Shown piece by piece: positions 33,143 to 40,913 of a DNA stretch of 64,000 nucleotides. The number at the start of each line of letters is the position of its first letter. Within the stretch, counting starts at the first letter, position 1. The notes beneath the pieces were generated by a model. The model was not told the origin of the DNA, ran no database searches, and saw nothing but the letters and a program-made list of their open reading frames with translations. The position numbers and the translations under genes are program-made. Source of the DNA: an uncultured Opitutaceae bacterium (GTDB taxonomy: Bacteria; Verrucomicrobiota; Verrucomicrobiia; Opitutales; Opitutaceae); contig CALFXL010000056.1 in NCBI GenBank assembly GCA_937958045.1, positions 52,613-116,612 on the forward strand, written 5' to 3'.

Positions 33143-34942
33143 ATGGAAGAACTTCTGACACGTAATTTCTGCATCATCGCCCACGTTGATCACGGCAAGA
33201 CCACGCTCTCCGACCGGCTGCTTGAATTTACCAACACGGTCGAACAGCGCGTGCTCACCGATCAGCACTTGGATGCGATGGACTTGGAGAAAGAGCGCGG
33301 TATCACCATCAAGAGTCACCCGGTCACGATGTTCTACACGGCCAAGAACGGCCGCCGGTATAAACTCAATCTGATGGATACGCCGGGGCACGTGGACTTC
33401 TCCTACGAAGTTTCGCGCAGCCTCGCGGCCTGCGAAGGTGCCGTGCTCCTCATCGATGCCGCGCAAGGCGTCGAAGCCCAGACCGTCGCCAACGCGCATC
33501 TCGCGACCTCGCAGGACCTGAAGATTATTCCGGTCATCAACAAAATCGATCTGCCCTCGGCCAACCTCGAACTCTGCACGCAACAGCTCGAGGACATCCT
33601 CACGATTCCCGCCGAGGAAGCGATTCTCGCCAGCGGCAAATCGGGCATCGGCATTCAAGATATCCTCGAAGCGGTCGTGGAGCGCATCCCGCCGCCGCGT
33701 TGGCGCGATTATCCGCAGACGCGCACATTGGTTTTCGATTCTCTCTACGATGCGTATCGCGGCGTGATCACGTATGCCCGCGTGTTCTCCGGTTCGATCA
33801 AAGCCGGTGATCAGATGCTGCTCATGAGCAACGGGCAGAAGTCCGAAGTGAAGGAAGTCGGCATCTTCACGCCCAAGATGCAGAAGGTCGATGTGCTCGC
33901 GGAGGGCGATGTCGGCTACGTCGTTTCCAACATCAAGGACACGTCCGAAATCAAGATCGGCGACACGCTCACGCTCGCGCGGCAGCCCGCCTCGGAAATG
34001 CTGCCGGGCTACAAGGAAGTGCGTCCGATGGTCTTCTGCGGTTTGTATCCGCTCGAGAGCAGCGACTACGAAAAACTCAAAGCTTCGCTCGGACGTCTGC
34101 GTCTCAACGATGCGGCGTTCCTGTATCAATCCGAGAGCTCGGTCGCGCTTGGTTTCGGTTTCCGCTGCGGCTTCCTCGGTTTGCTTCACATGGAGATCAT
34201 CCAGGAGCGCATCCGCCGCGAACACGACGTCGAGATCATCTCCACGTATCCAAGTGTTGTATACAAGGTGAAGACGCACGGCTCCGCGGGCGAAATCGAA
34301 GTCGATAATCCCGTGATGTTGCCGGATCCCGGCACGATCGAGTACATCGCCGAGCCGACGATTCGCGCGTCGATTCACATTCCCAACACTTCCATGGGCG
34401 ACATCCTCTCGCTCATCATGGAAAAACGCGGCGTCTGCGAACACACCGACACGCTCGACGCGTCGCGCGTGATGCTGCGCTGCTCGCTGCCGCTCAACGA
34501 AATCCTTGTAGATTTCAACGACCGTCTGAAATCCATCACGCATGGCTACGGCTCGATGGATTACGAACTCGGCGAATATCGTGCGGCCGATCTCGTGAAG
34601 ATGGACATTCTCATCAACGGCGATCCCGTGGACGCGTTTGCGAGCATTGTCCACCGCGACAAAGCCGAATCGAAAGGTCGCGAGCTCTGCGAAAAACTCG
34701 CCGATATCATCCCGCCACAGATGTTCAAAGTCGCCATCCAAGCCGCGATCGGGGGCAAGATCATCGCGCGCGACAACGTGAAGGAAATGCGCAAGGACGT
34801 GACCGCGAAGTGCTACGGCGGTGACATCTCCCGTAAGCGCAAGCTCCTCGATAAACAGAAAGAAGGCAAAAAGAAGATGAAGCAGATCGGCAAGGTCTCC
34901 ATCCCGCCCGACGCCTTCATCCAAGTGCTCAAGAACAACTGA
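33143..34942 (+). CDS. lepA: Elongation factor 4 (LepA GTPase)
   Basis: 599 residues, the usual LepA length. It is a ribosome-associated GTPase. The G1 motif is 'AHVDHGKTT' (13-21), and G3 'DTPGHVDFSYEVSRSL' and G4 'NKID' are present. The LepA-specific C-terminal domain is seen as 'KCYGGDISRKRKLLDKQKEGKKKMKQIG' and 'VSIPPDAFIQVLK'. Start chosen at ATG 33143 (MEELLTRNFCIIAHVDHGKT), which matches the standard N-terminus; the in-frame ATG at 33110 would add 11 unusual residues. As often in bacteria, lepB follows. Confidence 0.97.
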   Translation: MEELLTRNFCIIAHVDHGKTTLSDRLLEFTNTVEQRVLTDQHLDAMDLEKERGITIKSHPVTMFYTAKNGRRYKLNLMDTPGHVDFSYEVSRSLAACEGAVLLIDAAQGVEAQTVANAHLATSQDLKIIPVINKIDLPSANLELCTQQLEDILTIPAEEAILASGKSGIGIQDILEAVVERIPPPRWRDYPQTRTLVFDSLYDAYRGVITYARVFSGSIKAGDQMLLMSNGQKSEVKEVGIFTPKMQKVDVLAEGDVGYVVSNIKDTSEIKIGDTLTLARQPASEMLPGYKEVRPMVFCGLYPLESSDYEKLKASLGRLRLNDAAFLYQSESSVALGFGFRCGFLGLLHMEIIQERIRREHDVEIISTYPSVVYKVKTHGSAGEIEVDNPVMLPDPGTIEYIAEPTIRASIHIPNTSMGDILSLIMEKRGVCEHTDTLDASRVMLRCSLPLNEILVDFNDRLKSITHGYGSMDYELGEYRAADLVKMDILINGDPVDAFASIVHRDKAESKGRELCEKLADIIPPQMFKVAIQAAIGGKIIARDNVKEMRKDVTAKCYGGDISRKRKLLDKQKEGKKKMKQIGKVSIPPDAFIQVLKNN

Positions 34943-34966
34943 GTCGTGCCGCGCTCCGCTCGCGCC

Positions 34967-35093
34967 AAGTACCAAGGTCTAAGCACCAAGTGCCAAGAAC
35001 CGCGTATTAAGAAACCGGAGACGCGAATTTTCAGATCGATTCCACAAAGCCCGATGTCTCGCCTTGGAACCCGACCTTCGGTACTGGGTACTT
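34967..35093. repeat. CCAAG-rich intergenic stretch with distal inverted repeat between lepA and lepB
   Basis: Four CCAAG units occur within about 35 bp (34965-34998), and AAGTACC (34967-34973) is matched by its inverse GGTACTT at 35087-35093, with CGGTACTGGGTACTT nearby. No T-tract follows. It may be a degenerate REP-like element or an mRNA structure in the lepA-lepB spacer. Confidence 0.3.
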
Positions 35094-35116
35094 AACTCCC
35101 TTCTTCTCCTTTCCAC

Positions 35117-36394
35117 ATGTTCCGATTCTTCTCGTCCGTCGAAAAGCAGATGCGTGCCAATGCCACCAACTGGTTGGAACTTGCGGACAAGATTCTGAAT
35201 TACCGACGCGATGAGTTGGTCGCCGCCGATCGCGCCGATCTCCAACAGAAAAGTGAACAGTTGCGCGGCATGCTGCGCGAGAAAGCCGATGCGAGCAAAC
35301 TCAAGCTCGGCATCGAAGCGCTCGAACCGGCGCTGCGCCGCACGGGCGGGAAATTTTATCCGCGTTCAACGCTGCAGGAATACATCGAGTTCTTTGTCGT
35401 CGCCGCGATCGTGATCCTCGGTCTGCGCGCGTACTTCGTGCAGCCGTTCAAGATTCCGACGAATTCGATGTGGCCGACGTATTACGGCATGACCGGCGAA
35501 GTGTTCCGCACTGAAGCGGACGAACCCGGCACGGCCGCACGCATCGCGCGCTTCGCGTTATTCGGTGCGCAACGTCGCTCGATCGATGCGCCCGTCGATG
35601 GCGAAGTGTGGATTCCGGTCGGCGGAAGTCCGCGCGGGGTGATTTCTTCGAGCCTCGTGAAAGGCCGTACGTGGGGGGTAATTCCGGCGCAAGTGCAGGA
35701 GTTCATGCTGCGCATCGGCGATCAGACGGTGACCTTCACGGTGCCGGCGGATTTCAAGTTCGATGCGGTCGCGCACGAAGCGTTTTTCCCGGACGCACCC
35801 AACTTGATCGCAGCGCTCCAGCAGCGTCCCGCGCAGCGCGGCCAAGTGCCCGCAGGTGTGAACCGCGAGCTCGCGGCCGGCAGCTGGATCAACACGGGCA
35901 AACGCGTGAAAAAAGGCGAACGCGTGCTCTCGTTCGACGTGATGACGGGCGACCAGTTGTTCGTCGACCGCGTGTCGTATCATTTCGTGCGTCCTGAAGT
36001 CGGTTCGGGTTTTGTGTTTCGCACGGGCAACATTCCCGACATCCGCCGTCAGTACGGCGATCAGTATTACATCAAACGCCTCGTCGGCACGCCGGGCGAC
36101 AAGATCGAAATCCGCGAGCCGGTGTTGTATCGCAATGGCGAGCCCATCGAAGGAGCGAAAGCGTTCGAACGAAACGCGCACCGCGAAGGCGTGTATCGCG
36201 GTTATGCGAATGGCGGTATCTTGGGACGCGGAACGACCTTCACGGTTGAACCCGAGCATTATCTCGCGCTCGGCGACAATTCGTACGACAGCGCCGATAG
36301 CCGCAGCTGGGGCCAAGTGCCGTACAAGGACGTCGTCGGTCGTCCGTTGTTTATCTATTATCCCTTCACGAAACGCTGGGGGCCCGCGCGCTGA
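35117..36394 (+). CDS. lepB: Signal peptidase I, enlarged form
   Basis: 425 residues, well above the usual 200-325. It cleaves signal peptides at the outer face of the inner membrane. The N-terminal 90 residues look helical and charged, possibly a coiled coil (about 20-80). One membrane segment lies at about 91-109 ('FFVVAAIVILGLRAYFV'). The nucleophile Ser117 is in 'KIPTNSMWPTYYG' and the general-base Lys320 in 'YYIKRLVGTPGDKIEI'; 'ALGDNSYDSADSRSWG' is box E. Ser and Lys are 203 residues apart, against 55 in E. coli LepB (Ser90/Lys145), owing to an insertion of roughly 150 residues. All catalytic boxes are intact, so it should be active. Start at ATG 35117 has a pyrimidine-rich leader. Confidence 0.93.
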   Translation: MFRFFSSVEKQMRANATNWLELADKILNYRRDELVAADRADLQQKSEQLRGMLREKADASKLKLGIEALEPALRRTGGKFYPRSTLQEYIEFFVVAAIVILGLRAYFVQPFKIPTNSMWPTYYGMTGEVFRTEADEPGTAARIARFALFGAQRRSIDAPVDGEVWIPVGGSPRGVISSSLVKGRTWGVIPAQVQEFMLRIGDQTVTFTVPADFKFDAVAHEAFFPDAPNLIAALQQRPAQRGQVPAGVNRELAAGSWINTGKRVKKGERVLSFDVMTGDQLFVDRVSYHFVRPEVGSGFVFRTGNIPDIRRQYGDQYYIKRLVGTPGDKIEIREPVLYRNGEPIEGAKAFERNAHREGVYRGYANGGILGRGTTFTVEPEHYLALGDNSYDSADSRSWGQVPYKDVVGRPLFIYYPFTKRWGPAR

Positions 36395-36413
36395 TTGCGC
36401 GAGCTGTGCGAAA

Positions 36414-37634
36414 TCATGAGCGGCGACGCGCTTCGATCGCCGGCAGGAAAATCGTGAGCAGTCCGATCAGCGGCAGATAACTGCACAGATCGAACACACG
36501 CAGGATGCCGATGTGGTCGGCGAGTTTCCCGAGCGCGGCCGAGCCGATGCCGGCCGTGCCAAACGCGAACCCGAAAAACAAACCGCCGATCAGACCGACT
36601 TTGCCCGGCACGAGCGTTTGCGCGTAAACGAGGATCGCGGAAAACGCCGACGCGAGGATCCCTCCGATTAACACACTCAACACGATCGTGAGTGTGAGCC
36701 CCGCATAAGGCATCCACAGCGCAAACGGCGCCGTGCCCAAGATAGAAACCCAGATCACGAGCTTGCGACCGAAACGATCGCCAACCGGTCCGCCGATGAT
36801 CGTGCCTGCGGCCACTGCGAACAAAAACACGAAGAGATAAATCTGCGCCTGCGAGGCTGAGACTTGGAACTTCTCGATCAGGAAGAACGTGTAGTAACTC
36901 GTGAAACAGGTGAGATAAATGTACTTTGAGAAAATGAGCATCACGAGCACGGCCATCGCTTGCACGACGATGCGTTTCGGTTGCGCCGGCAGGTGGGGCG
37001 GCACGGCCGAGTTTTTTCGCCGCGCGTTTTCGAGACGTCGTTTGTACCAAGCGCCCACGCGTTGAAGAATAAAAATGCCCGCCATCGGCACCGCGGCGAA
37101 CCACAGCAGATGCGCTTGTCCGCGCGGCATCACGACAAACGCCGCGGCGAGGGGTCCGAGCGACGTACCGAAGTTTCCGCCGACTTGGAAAATCGACTGC
37201 GCGAATCCGTGTCGTCCGCCCGACGCCATGCGCGCGAGGCGGGAAGCTTCAGGATGAAAAATCGCCGAACCCGTGCCGACGAGGACCGTCGCGAGCAGCA
37301 AAGTCGAGAAGCTCCACGCGCCGGAGAACAGCACGAGTCCTACGAGGCTGATCGCCATGCCGATCGGCAAAGCCCATGGTTGCGGATGGCTGTCGGTGTA
37401 CATGCCGACGACGGGCTGAAGCAGCGAACCGGAGAGCTGCAGCGTAAAGGTGATCAGCCCGATCTGCGCGAAGGTCAGTTGATGCGTATCCTTCAGCAGC
37501 GGATAGATCGACGGGATCAACGACTGCAGCGTGTCGTTGAGGAGATGCGACATGCCCAACGCGATCAACACGTTCAATGCCGTGTTCTCGAGAGGATGCG
37601 TAGTCGATGATTGGCTCGTTACAGAAGTCGCCAT
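36414..37634 (-). CDS. MFS exporter, fosmidomycin-resistance (Fsr)-like
   Basis: 406 residues from ATG 37634; the in-frame ATG 36 bp upstream is less likely. About twelve membrane segments. 'LGMSHLLNDTLQSLIPSIYPLLK' near the N-terminus and 'GTGSAIFHPEASRLARMASGGRHGFAQSIFQVGGNFG' are characteristic of Fsr-type major facilitators. The E. coli homologue exports fosmidomycin, but the natural substrate is unknown. It converges with lepB (19-bp gap) and diverges from the YacP-like gene. Confidence 0.88.
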   Translation of the reverse strand: MATSVTSQSSTTHPLENTALNVLIALGMSHLLNDTLQSLIPSIYPLLKDTHQLTFAQIGLITFTLQLSGSLLQPVVGMYTDSHPQPWALPIGMAISLVGLVLFSGAWSFSTLLLATVLVGTGSAIFHPEASRLARMASGGRHGFAQSIFQVGGNFGTSLGPLAAAFVVMPRGQAHLLWFAAVPMAGIFILQRVGAWYKRRLENARRKNSAVPPHLPAQPKRIVVQAMAVLVMLIFSKYIYLTCFTSYYTFFLIEKFQVSASQAQIYLFVFLFAVAAGTIIGGPVGDRFGRKLVIWVSILGTAPFALWMPYAGLTLTIVLSVLIGGILASAFSAILVYAQTLVPGKVGLIGGLFFGFAFGTAGIGSAALGKLADHIGILRVFDLCSYLPLIGLLTIFLPAIEARRRS

Positions 37635-37756
37635 CGGATCACTCTGCCAGCTGCGCTGCACGATCCGCAAACCGCGAATGCTTCTCCCGCTGACAGCGGT
37701 TCAACTCAGCGAGCGATACAGCGCGCGCGTGGTGCAGTTGTGTCGTTGCACGGCGC

Positions 37757-38257
37757 ATGTCTCACGCCGAGTGTTGTGATGTGGCTCACGAAAAACACCT
37801 GCTGATCGACGGAGGCAACATCCTGCATGCTTGGCCGGAGCTGAGGGCTTTGTTGAAACGCGATCGAGATGCCGCGCGTGCACGCCTGTCGTTGCGCGTG
37901 AGTGCGATTCACGACAGCGGACAAGCGCGTGTGACGCTAGTGTTCGACGGACGCGGCGATGAACTCGTGATCGAGCGGCCTGGCGGCGAGGAGTCGTTTA
38001 CGCATATGTACACGCCCAGCGGGCTCACTGCCGACGATGTCATCGAGCGCCTCGTGGGCAAAGCGAGCGATCCGTCCGCGTATGTGGTCGCGACAGACGA
38101 TCGCGCCGAGCAGCAAACCGTGGAAGCGCTTGGTGCGGCGGTGCTGTCGTCGGCGGATCTCGCTGCGTGGGCCGAACGCGCGGAGGATCGCCAACGCGCA
38201 CAAGTGACTGGACGTCGCCGCGAAAACGAGCGGGAATGGCGACGGCCTAGATCATGA
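37757..38257 (+). CDS. YacP-like NYN-domain (PIN-fold) RNase
   Basis: 166 residues. 'HLLIDGGNILHAWPELRALLKRDRDAAR' is the start of the NYN/YacP fold with the first catalytic Asp. 'VTLVFDGRGDEL', 'PSGLTADDVIERLV' and 'YVVATDDRAEQQTVEALGAAVLSS' give the further acidic residues and the typical core. B. subtilis YacP (Rae1) is a ribosome-associated endoribonuclease, so a similar RNase role is plausible. The C-terminus is basic (RRRENEREWRRPRS). It overlaps the next gene by 4 bp (ATGA), implying co-translation with the DUF2851 protein. Confidence 0.82.
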   Translation: MSHAECCDVAHEKHLLIDGGNILHAWPELRALLKRDRDAARARLSLRVSAIHDSGQARVTLVFDGRGDELVIERPGGEESFTHMYTPSGLTADDVIERLVGKASDPSAYVVATDDRAEQQTVEALGAAVLSSADLAAWAERAEDRQRAQVTGRRRENEREWRRPRS

Positions 38258-39516
38258 AAGCGAGCATTGGCGGGCGAGGGGACGGGATGACCGTGGAGGA
38301 GATTCAAGGACTCTACGGACCGTTTTCTTTTCCCGAAAAACTACTCCAACAAATCTGGCTGCGCGGCGATTTCGACACGCGCAGCGCATTCACCGCGGAC
38401 GGACGTCGCGTCGAGATATTGCATCCCGGCCGCTGGAATTTGCTCGGCGGTCCGGACTTCAAAGATGCGCGCCTGCGTATCCAAAATGTGGTGACAACGG
38501 GCGACGTGGAGTTGCATCTGCGCGCGAGCGACTGGCGCTCGCATGGTCACGCAAGCGATCCCGCGTACGATCGTGTCGTGCTGCACGTGGTGCTTTTCCC
38601 CGGTGAAGAGCGCTTCACGACCGGCGCCGGCGGCCGCGAAATTCCCGTGCTGTCGCTGCTGCCGTTGTTGCAGCATGATTTGGAAGAGTACGCGGCAGAT
38701 GCGGCGGTGGAGCGTCTGGCGAATCATCCGTTGACGCGTGCGCACGAAGCGCTGGCGGCGTTGCCTCCGGAGACATTGCGCGCGGTGCTCGCGGAGCAGG
38801 CGCATGAACGCTGGCGATTGAAGCGTCACTACGCGCGATTGCGGATCGAGCGCGTGGGATGGATCGAAGCGTGTCATCAAACCGCGATGGAGATTCTCGG
38901 TTATCGCATGAACCGCGCACCGATGCTCGCGGTCGCGACGCGTTGGCCGCTGGCGGAGTGGGAGCGGCGGACATCGCAATCGCCGGAAACTTGGCTCAAC
39001 GAACTGCTCGCGGGCGGGGAGGGCGCCTGGCGTTGGCAAGTGCAAGGCATCCGCCCCGCGAACCAGCCGCGTACGCGTTTGCTGCAATATGCGCGTTGGA
39101 CCGCGAGCTGCCCGCAATGGCCAGAACGGCTGGCGGAGGTTTTTCGCCACTGGAGCGAGTCGCAATCGACGTTTGACGGGAACCTAGCCGCGGCGCGGAA
39201 GGTGTTTCGACTGAAAGCCCTGCGCGAGACCGTCGGTGTGGATGTTTGCGGCGAGACGATTTCCGGTCCCCGACTCGATACGCTGATAGGCGATGGATTC
39301 TGGCCTTTGGTGGCGGCCCGCGGGTGTGTCGCGGAGGAGCTGGCGGAGGCGGGATGGGGCTTCGGATTTACGGGTGATGTGCCGGATTCGTGGCGGCGAC
39401 TTTTGCGTCAAATCGACGCCATTGACGGCGTCCGGCAGCCGCTTACCCACGGCCGCGTTCAAGGATTTTTAGGATGGCTGCTTTCCGAGGAGAAAAAGCA
39501 GTCGCTTGGCAACTAA
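38254..39516 (+). CDS. DUF2851 family protein
   Basis: 420 residues with no signal or membrane segment. 'IWLRGDFDTRSAFTADGRRVEILHPGRWNLLGGPDFKDARLRI' and 'GDVELHLRASDW' followed by 'HASDPAYDRVVLHVV' match the conserved N-terminal part of DUF2851 proteins. Their function is unknown. The acidic and His residues (E..HPGRWN..GPDF..A, VELH, H) resemble a nuclease-like metal site, but this is speculation. It overlaps the YacP-like gene by 4 bp, hinting at a shared RNA-related role. It ends 18 bp before the -35 of the nusA promoter. An internal ATG at 38287 is a possible alternative start. Confidence 0.82.
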   Translation: MKASIGGRGDGMTVEEIQGLYGPFSFPEKLLQQIWLRGDFDTRSAFTADGRRVEILHPGRWNLLGGPDFKDARLRIQNVVTTGDVELHLRASDWRSHGHASDPAYDRVVLHVVLFPGEERFTTGAGGREIPVLSLLPLLQHDLEEYAADAAVERLANHPLTRAHEALAALPPETLRAVLAEQAHERWRLKRHYARLRIERVGWIEACHQTAMEILGYRMNRAPMLAVATRWPLAEWERRTSQSPETWLNELLAGGEGAWRWQVQGIRPANQPRTRLLQYARWTASCPQWPERLAEVFRHWSESQSTFDGNLAAARKVFRLKALRETVGVDVCGETISGPRLDTLIGDGFWPLVAARGCVAEELAEAGWGFGFTGDVPDSWRRLLRQIDAIDGVRQPLTHGRVQGFLGWLLSEEKKQSLGN

Positions 39517-39534
39517 CCGAGAGGGGCGTGGGAC

Positions 39535-39562
39535 TTGACAAGGATTTCCACGGAAAGATACT
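39535..39562 (+). promoter_or_regulatory. Strong sigma-70-type promoter for nusA operon
   Basis: A perfect -35 TTGACA (39535-39540), a 16-bp spacer and GATACT as -10 (39557-39562, 4 of 6). Transcription would start near 39569, giving a 5' leader of about 75 nt before the nusA ATG. Confidence 0.7.
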
Positions 39563-39583
39563 GCGCCCCTTTAGTACACCGTT

Positions 39584-39622
39584 CACTTTCCAGAAAGTGG
39601 GCCTTTGGCCCGCTTTTTTTTT
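39584..39622 (+). promoter_or_regulatory. nusA leader: mutually exclusive hairpin and intrinsic terminator (putative attenuator)
   Basis: The first hairpin is CACTTTC (39584-39590) with GAAAGTG (39593-39599). The terminator stem is AGTGGGCC (39596-39603) with GGCCCGCT (39607-39614) followed by nine Ts (39614-39622). The two share positions 39596-39599, so they cannot form together. The terminator ends 20 bp before the nusA ATG and lies downstream of the promoter. It also could stop read-through from the DUF2851 gene. Confidence 0.7.
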
Positions 39623-39642
39623 CCCTAAATTTATCAACCGTT

Positions 39643-40866
39643 ATGAGCAGCGAAATTTTATCCGTCCTCGAGTACATGGAGAAAGAGAAGGGGATCAGTC
39701 GTCCCGACATGATCGCCGCGATCGTGAACGCGATTAAGACTGCGGCCCTCAAGGGGGTAAATTCAGGGCAAGAACTGAAGATCGAGATCAACCCCAAAAA
39801 CGGCCAGCTCAAAGCTTGGTCGCTGCTCAAGGTCGTCGATTCTGTCAGCAATCCCAAGGCGGAAATCCATCTCGAGAAGGCCCAGTCGCTCAAACCCGGC
39901 GCTGTGCTCGGAGAGGTGATTGAGAAAGAACTCGATCCGGCGACGCTCGGCCGCATCGCCGCGCAGACGGCTCGTCAGGCCGTGATGCAGCGCCTGCGCC
40001 AGTTCGAGAAGGACCGTATTTACGACGACTTTAAGGACATGGTCGGTAACATTGTGACCGGCACCGTCCGCCGCAAGGAACGCAGCGACATCTATGTCGA
40101 TCTCGGCAAAGCCGAAGCGCTGCTCCCCGGCAAAGAACAAGTCCCCGGCGAAGAATATCAACCGGGTGACCGCATCCGCTGCTTGCTGACCTCGATCGAT
40201 TCGACCCCGCGTGGGCCGGAAATCATCCTCAGCCGCGGCAGCCCGAAGTTCGTCCGCCGCCTGTTCGAACTCGAAGTGACGGAGATCGCCGACGGCACGG
40301 TGAAGATCGAAGCGTTCGCCCGCGAACCGGGTTATCGCACCAAGATCGCTGTTTCCACATCCGACCCGAAGGTCGACCCGGTGGGCGCCTGCGTCGGTGC
40401 TCGCGGCGCGCGTGTGAAGACGATCGTGCGCGAGCTCAACGGCGAGAAGATCGATATCATCAAATACTTCTCCGACATCCGCGCGATGACGACCGAGGCG
40501 TTGAAGCCGGCCGAGCCCAAGGAAATCCAGCTCGACGAAAAGAACCACCGCATCCTCGTCAAAGTTTCTCCCGATCAGCTCGCTGTGGCCATCGGCAAGG
40601 GCGGCAAGAACGTCCGCCTGACTTCCCGCCTGCTCGGCTGGCGTTTGGAGGTCGAAGAGCTTAAAGTCGTGTCGGCCGATCCTCGTGAAGCCGCCATCGA
40701 AGGACTCATCGGTGCGCTCGCGATCGATCGCGAAGCCGCTGAGCGCCTGCTCGGCATGGGCATTAACTCGCCCGCTGCGTTTGAAGGTGTTGAGATCAGT
40801 GATCTCCAGGAAGCCGGCTTCTCGGAGGAGCAAGCCCAGGCGCTGTTGGCCCGCATCGAACGTTAA
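39643..40866 (+). CDS. nusA: Transcription termination/antitermination factor NusA
   Basis: 407 residues. NusA binds RNA polymerase and controls pausing, termination and antitermination. The N-terminal polymerase-binding domain ('MSSEILSVLEYMEKEKGISR') is followed by S1 ('GNIVTGTVRRKERSDIYVDLGKAEALLPGKEQ', about 135-200) and two KH domains ('DPVGACVGARGARVKTIVRELNGEKIDII'; 'VKVSPDQLAVAIGKGGKNVRLTS'). A short helical C-terminus ends in 'LQEAGFSEEQAQALLARIER'. It lacks the second acidic repeat of E. coli NusA (495 residues). Start at ATG 39643; the upstream in-frame extension runs through the terminator hairpin and is rejected. No rimP precedes it, unlike many bacteria. Confidence 0.97.
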   Translation: MSSEILSVLEYMEKEKGISRPDMIAAIVNAIKTAALKGVNSGQELKIEINPKNGQLKAWSLLKVVDSVSNPKAEIHLEKAQSLKPGAVLGEVIEKELDPATLGRIAAQTARQAVMQRLRQFEKDRIYDDFKDMVGNIVTGTVRRKERSDIYVDLGKAEALLPGKEQVPGEEYQPGDRIRCLLTSIDSTPRGPEIILSRGSPKFVRRLFELEVTEIADGTVKIEAFAREPGYRTKIAVSTSDPKVDPVGACVGARGARVKTIVRELNGEKIDIIKYFSDIRAMTTEALKPAEPKEIQLDEKNHRILVKVSPDQLAVAIGKGGKNVRLTSRLLGWRLEVEELKVVSADPREAAIEGLIGALAIDREAAERLLGMGINSPAAFEGVEISDLQEAGFSEEQAQALLARIER

Positions 40867-40913
40867 CCTTGAGTCTTCTCCACGCGCTAAAATTTATATA
40901 TTAAGACGACTGA

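Noticed and set aside
39596..39622. Treating the pre-nusA hairpin as only a terminator of the DUF2851 gene
   Set aside because: Not excluded, but the strong promoter between that gene and the hairpin, plus an overlapping alternative stem, favours a nusA leader role.
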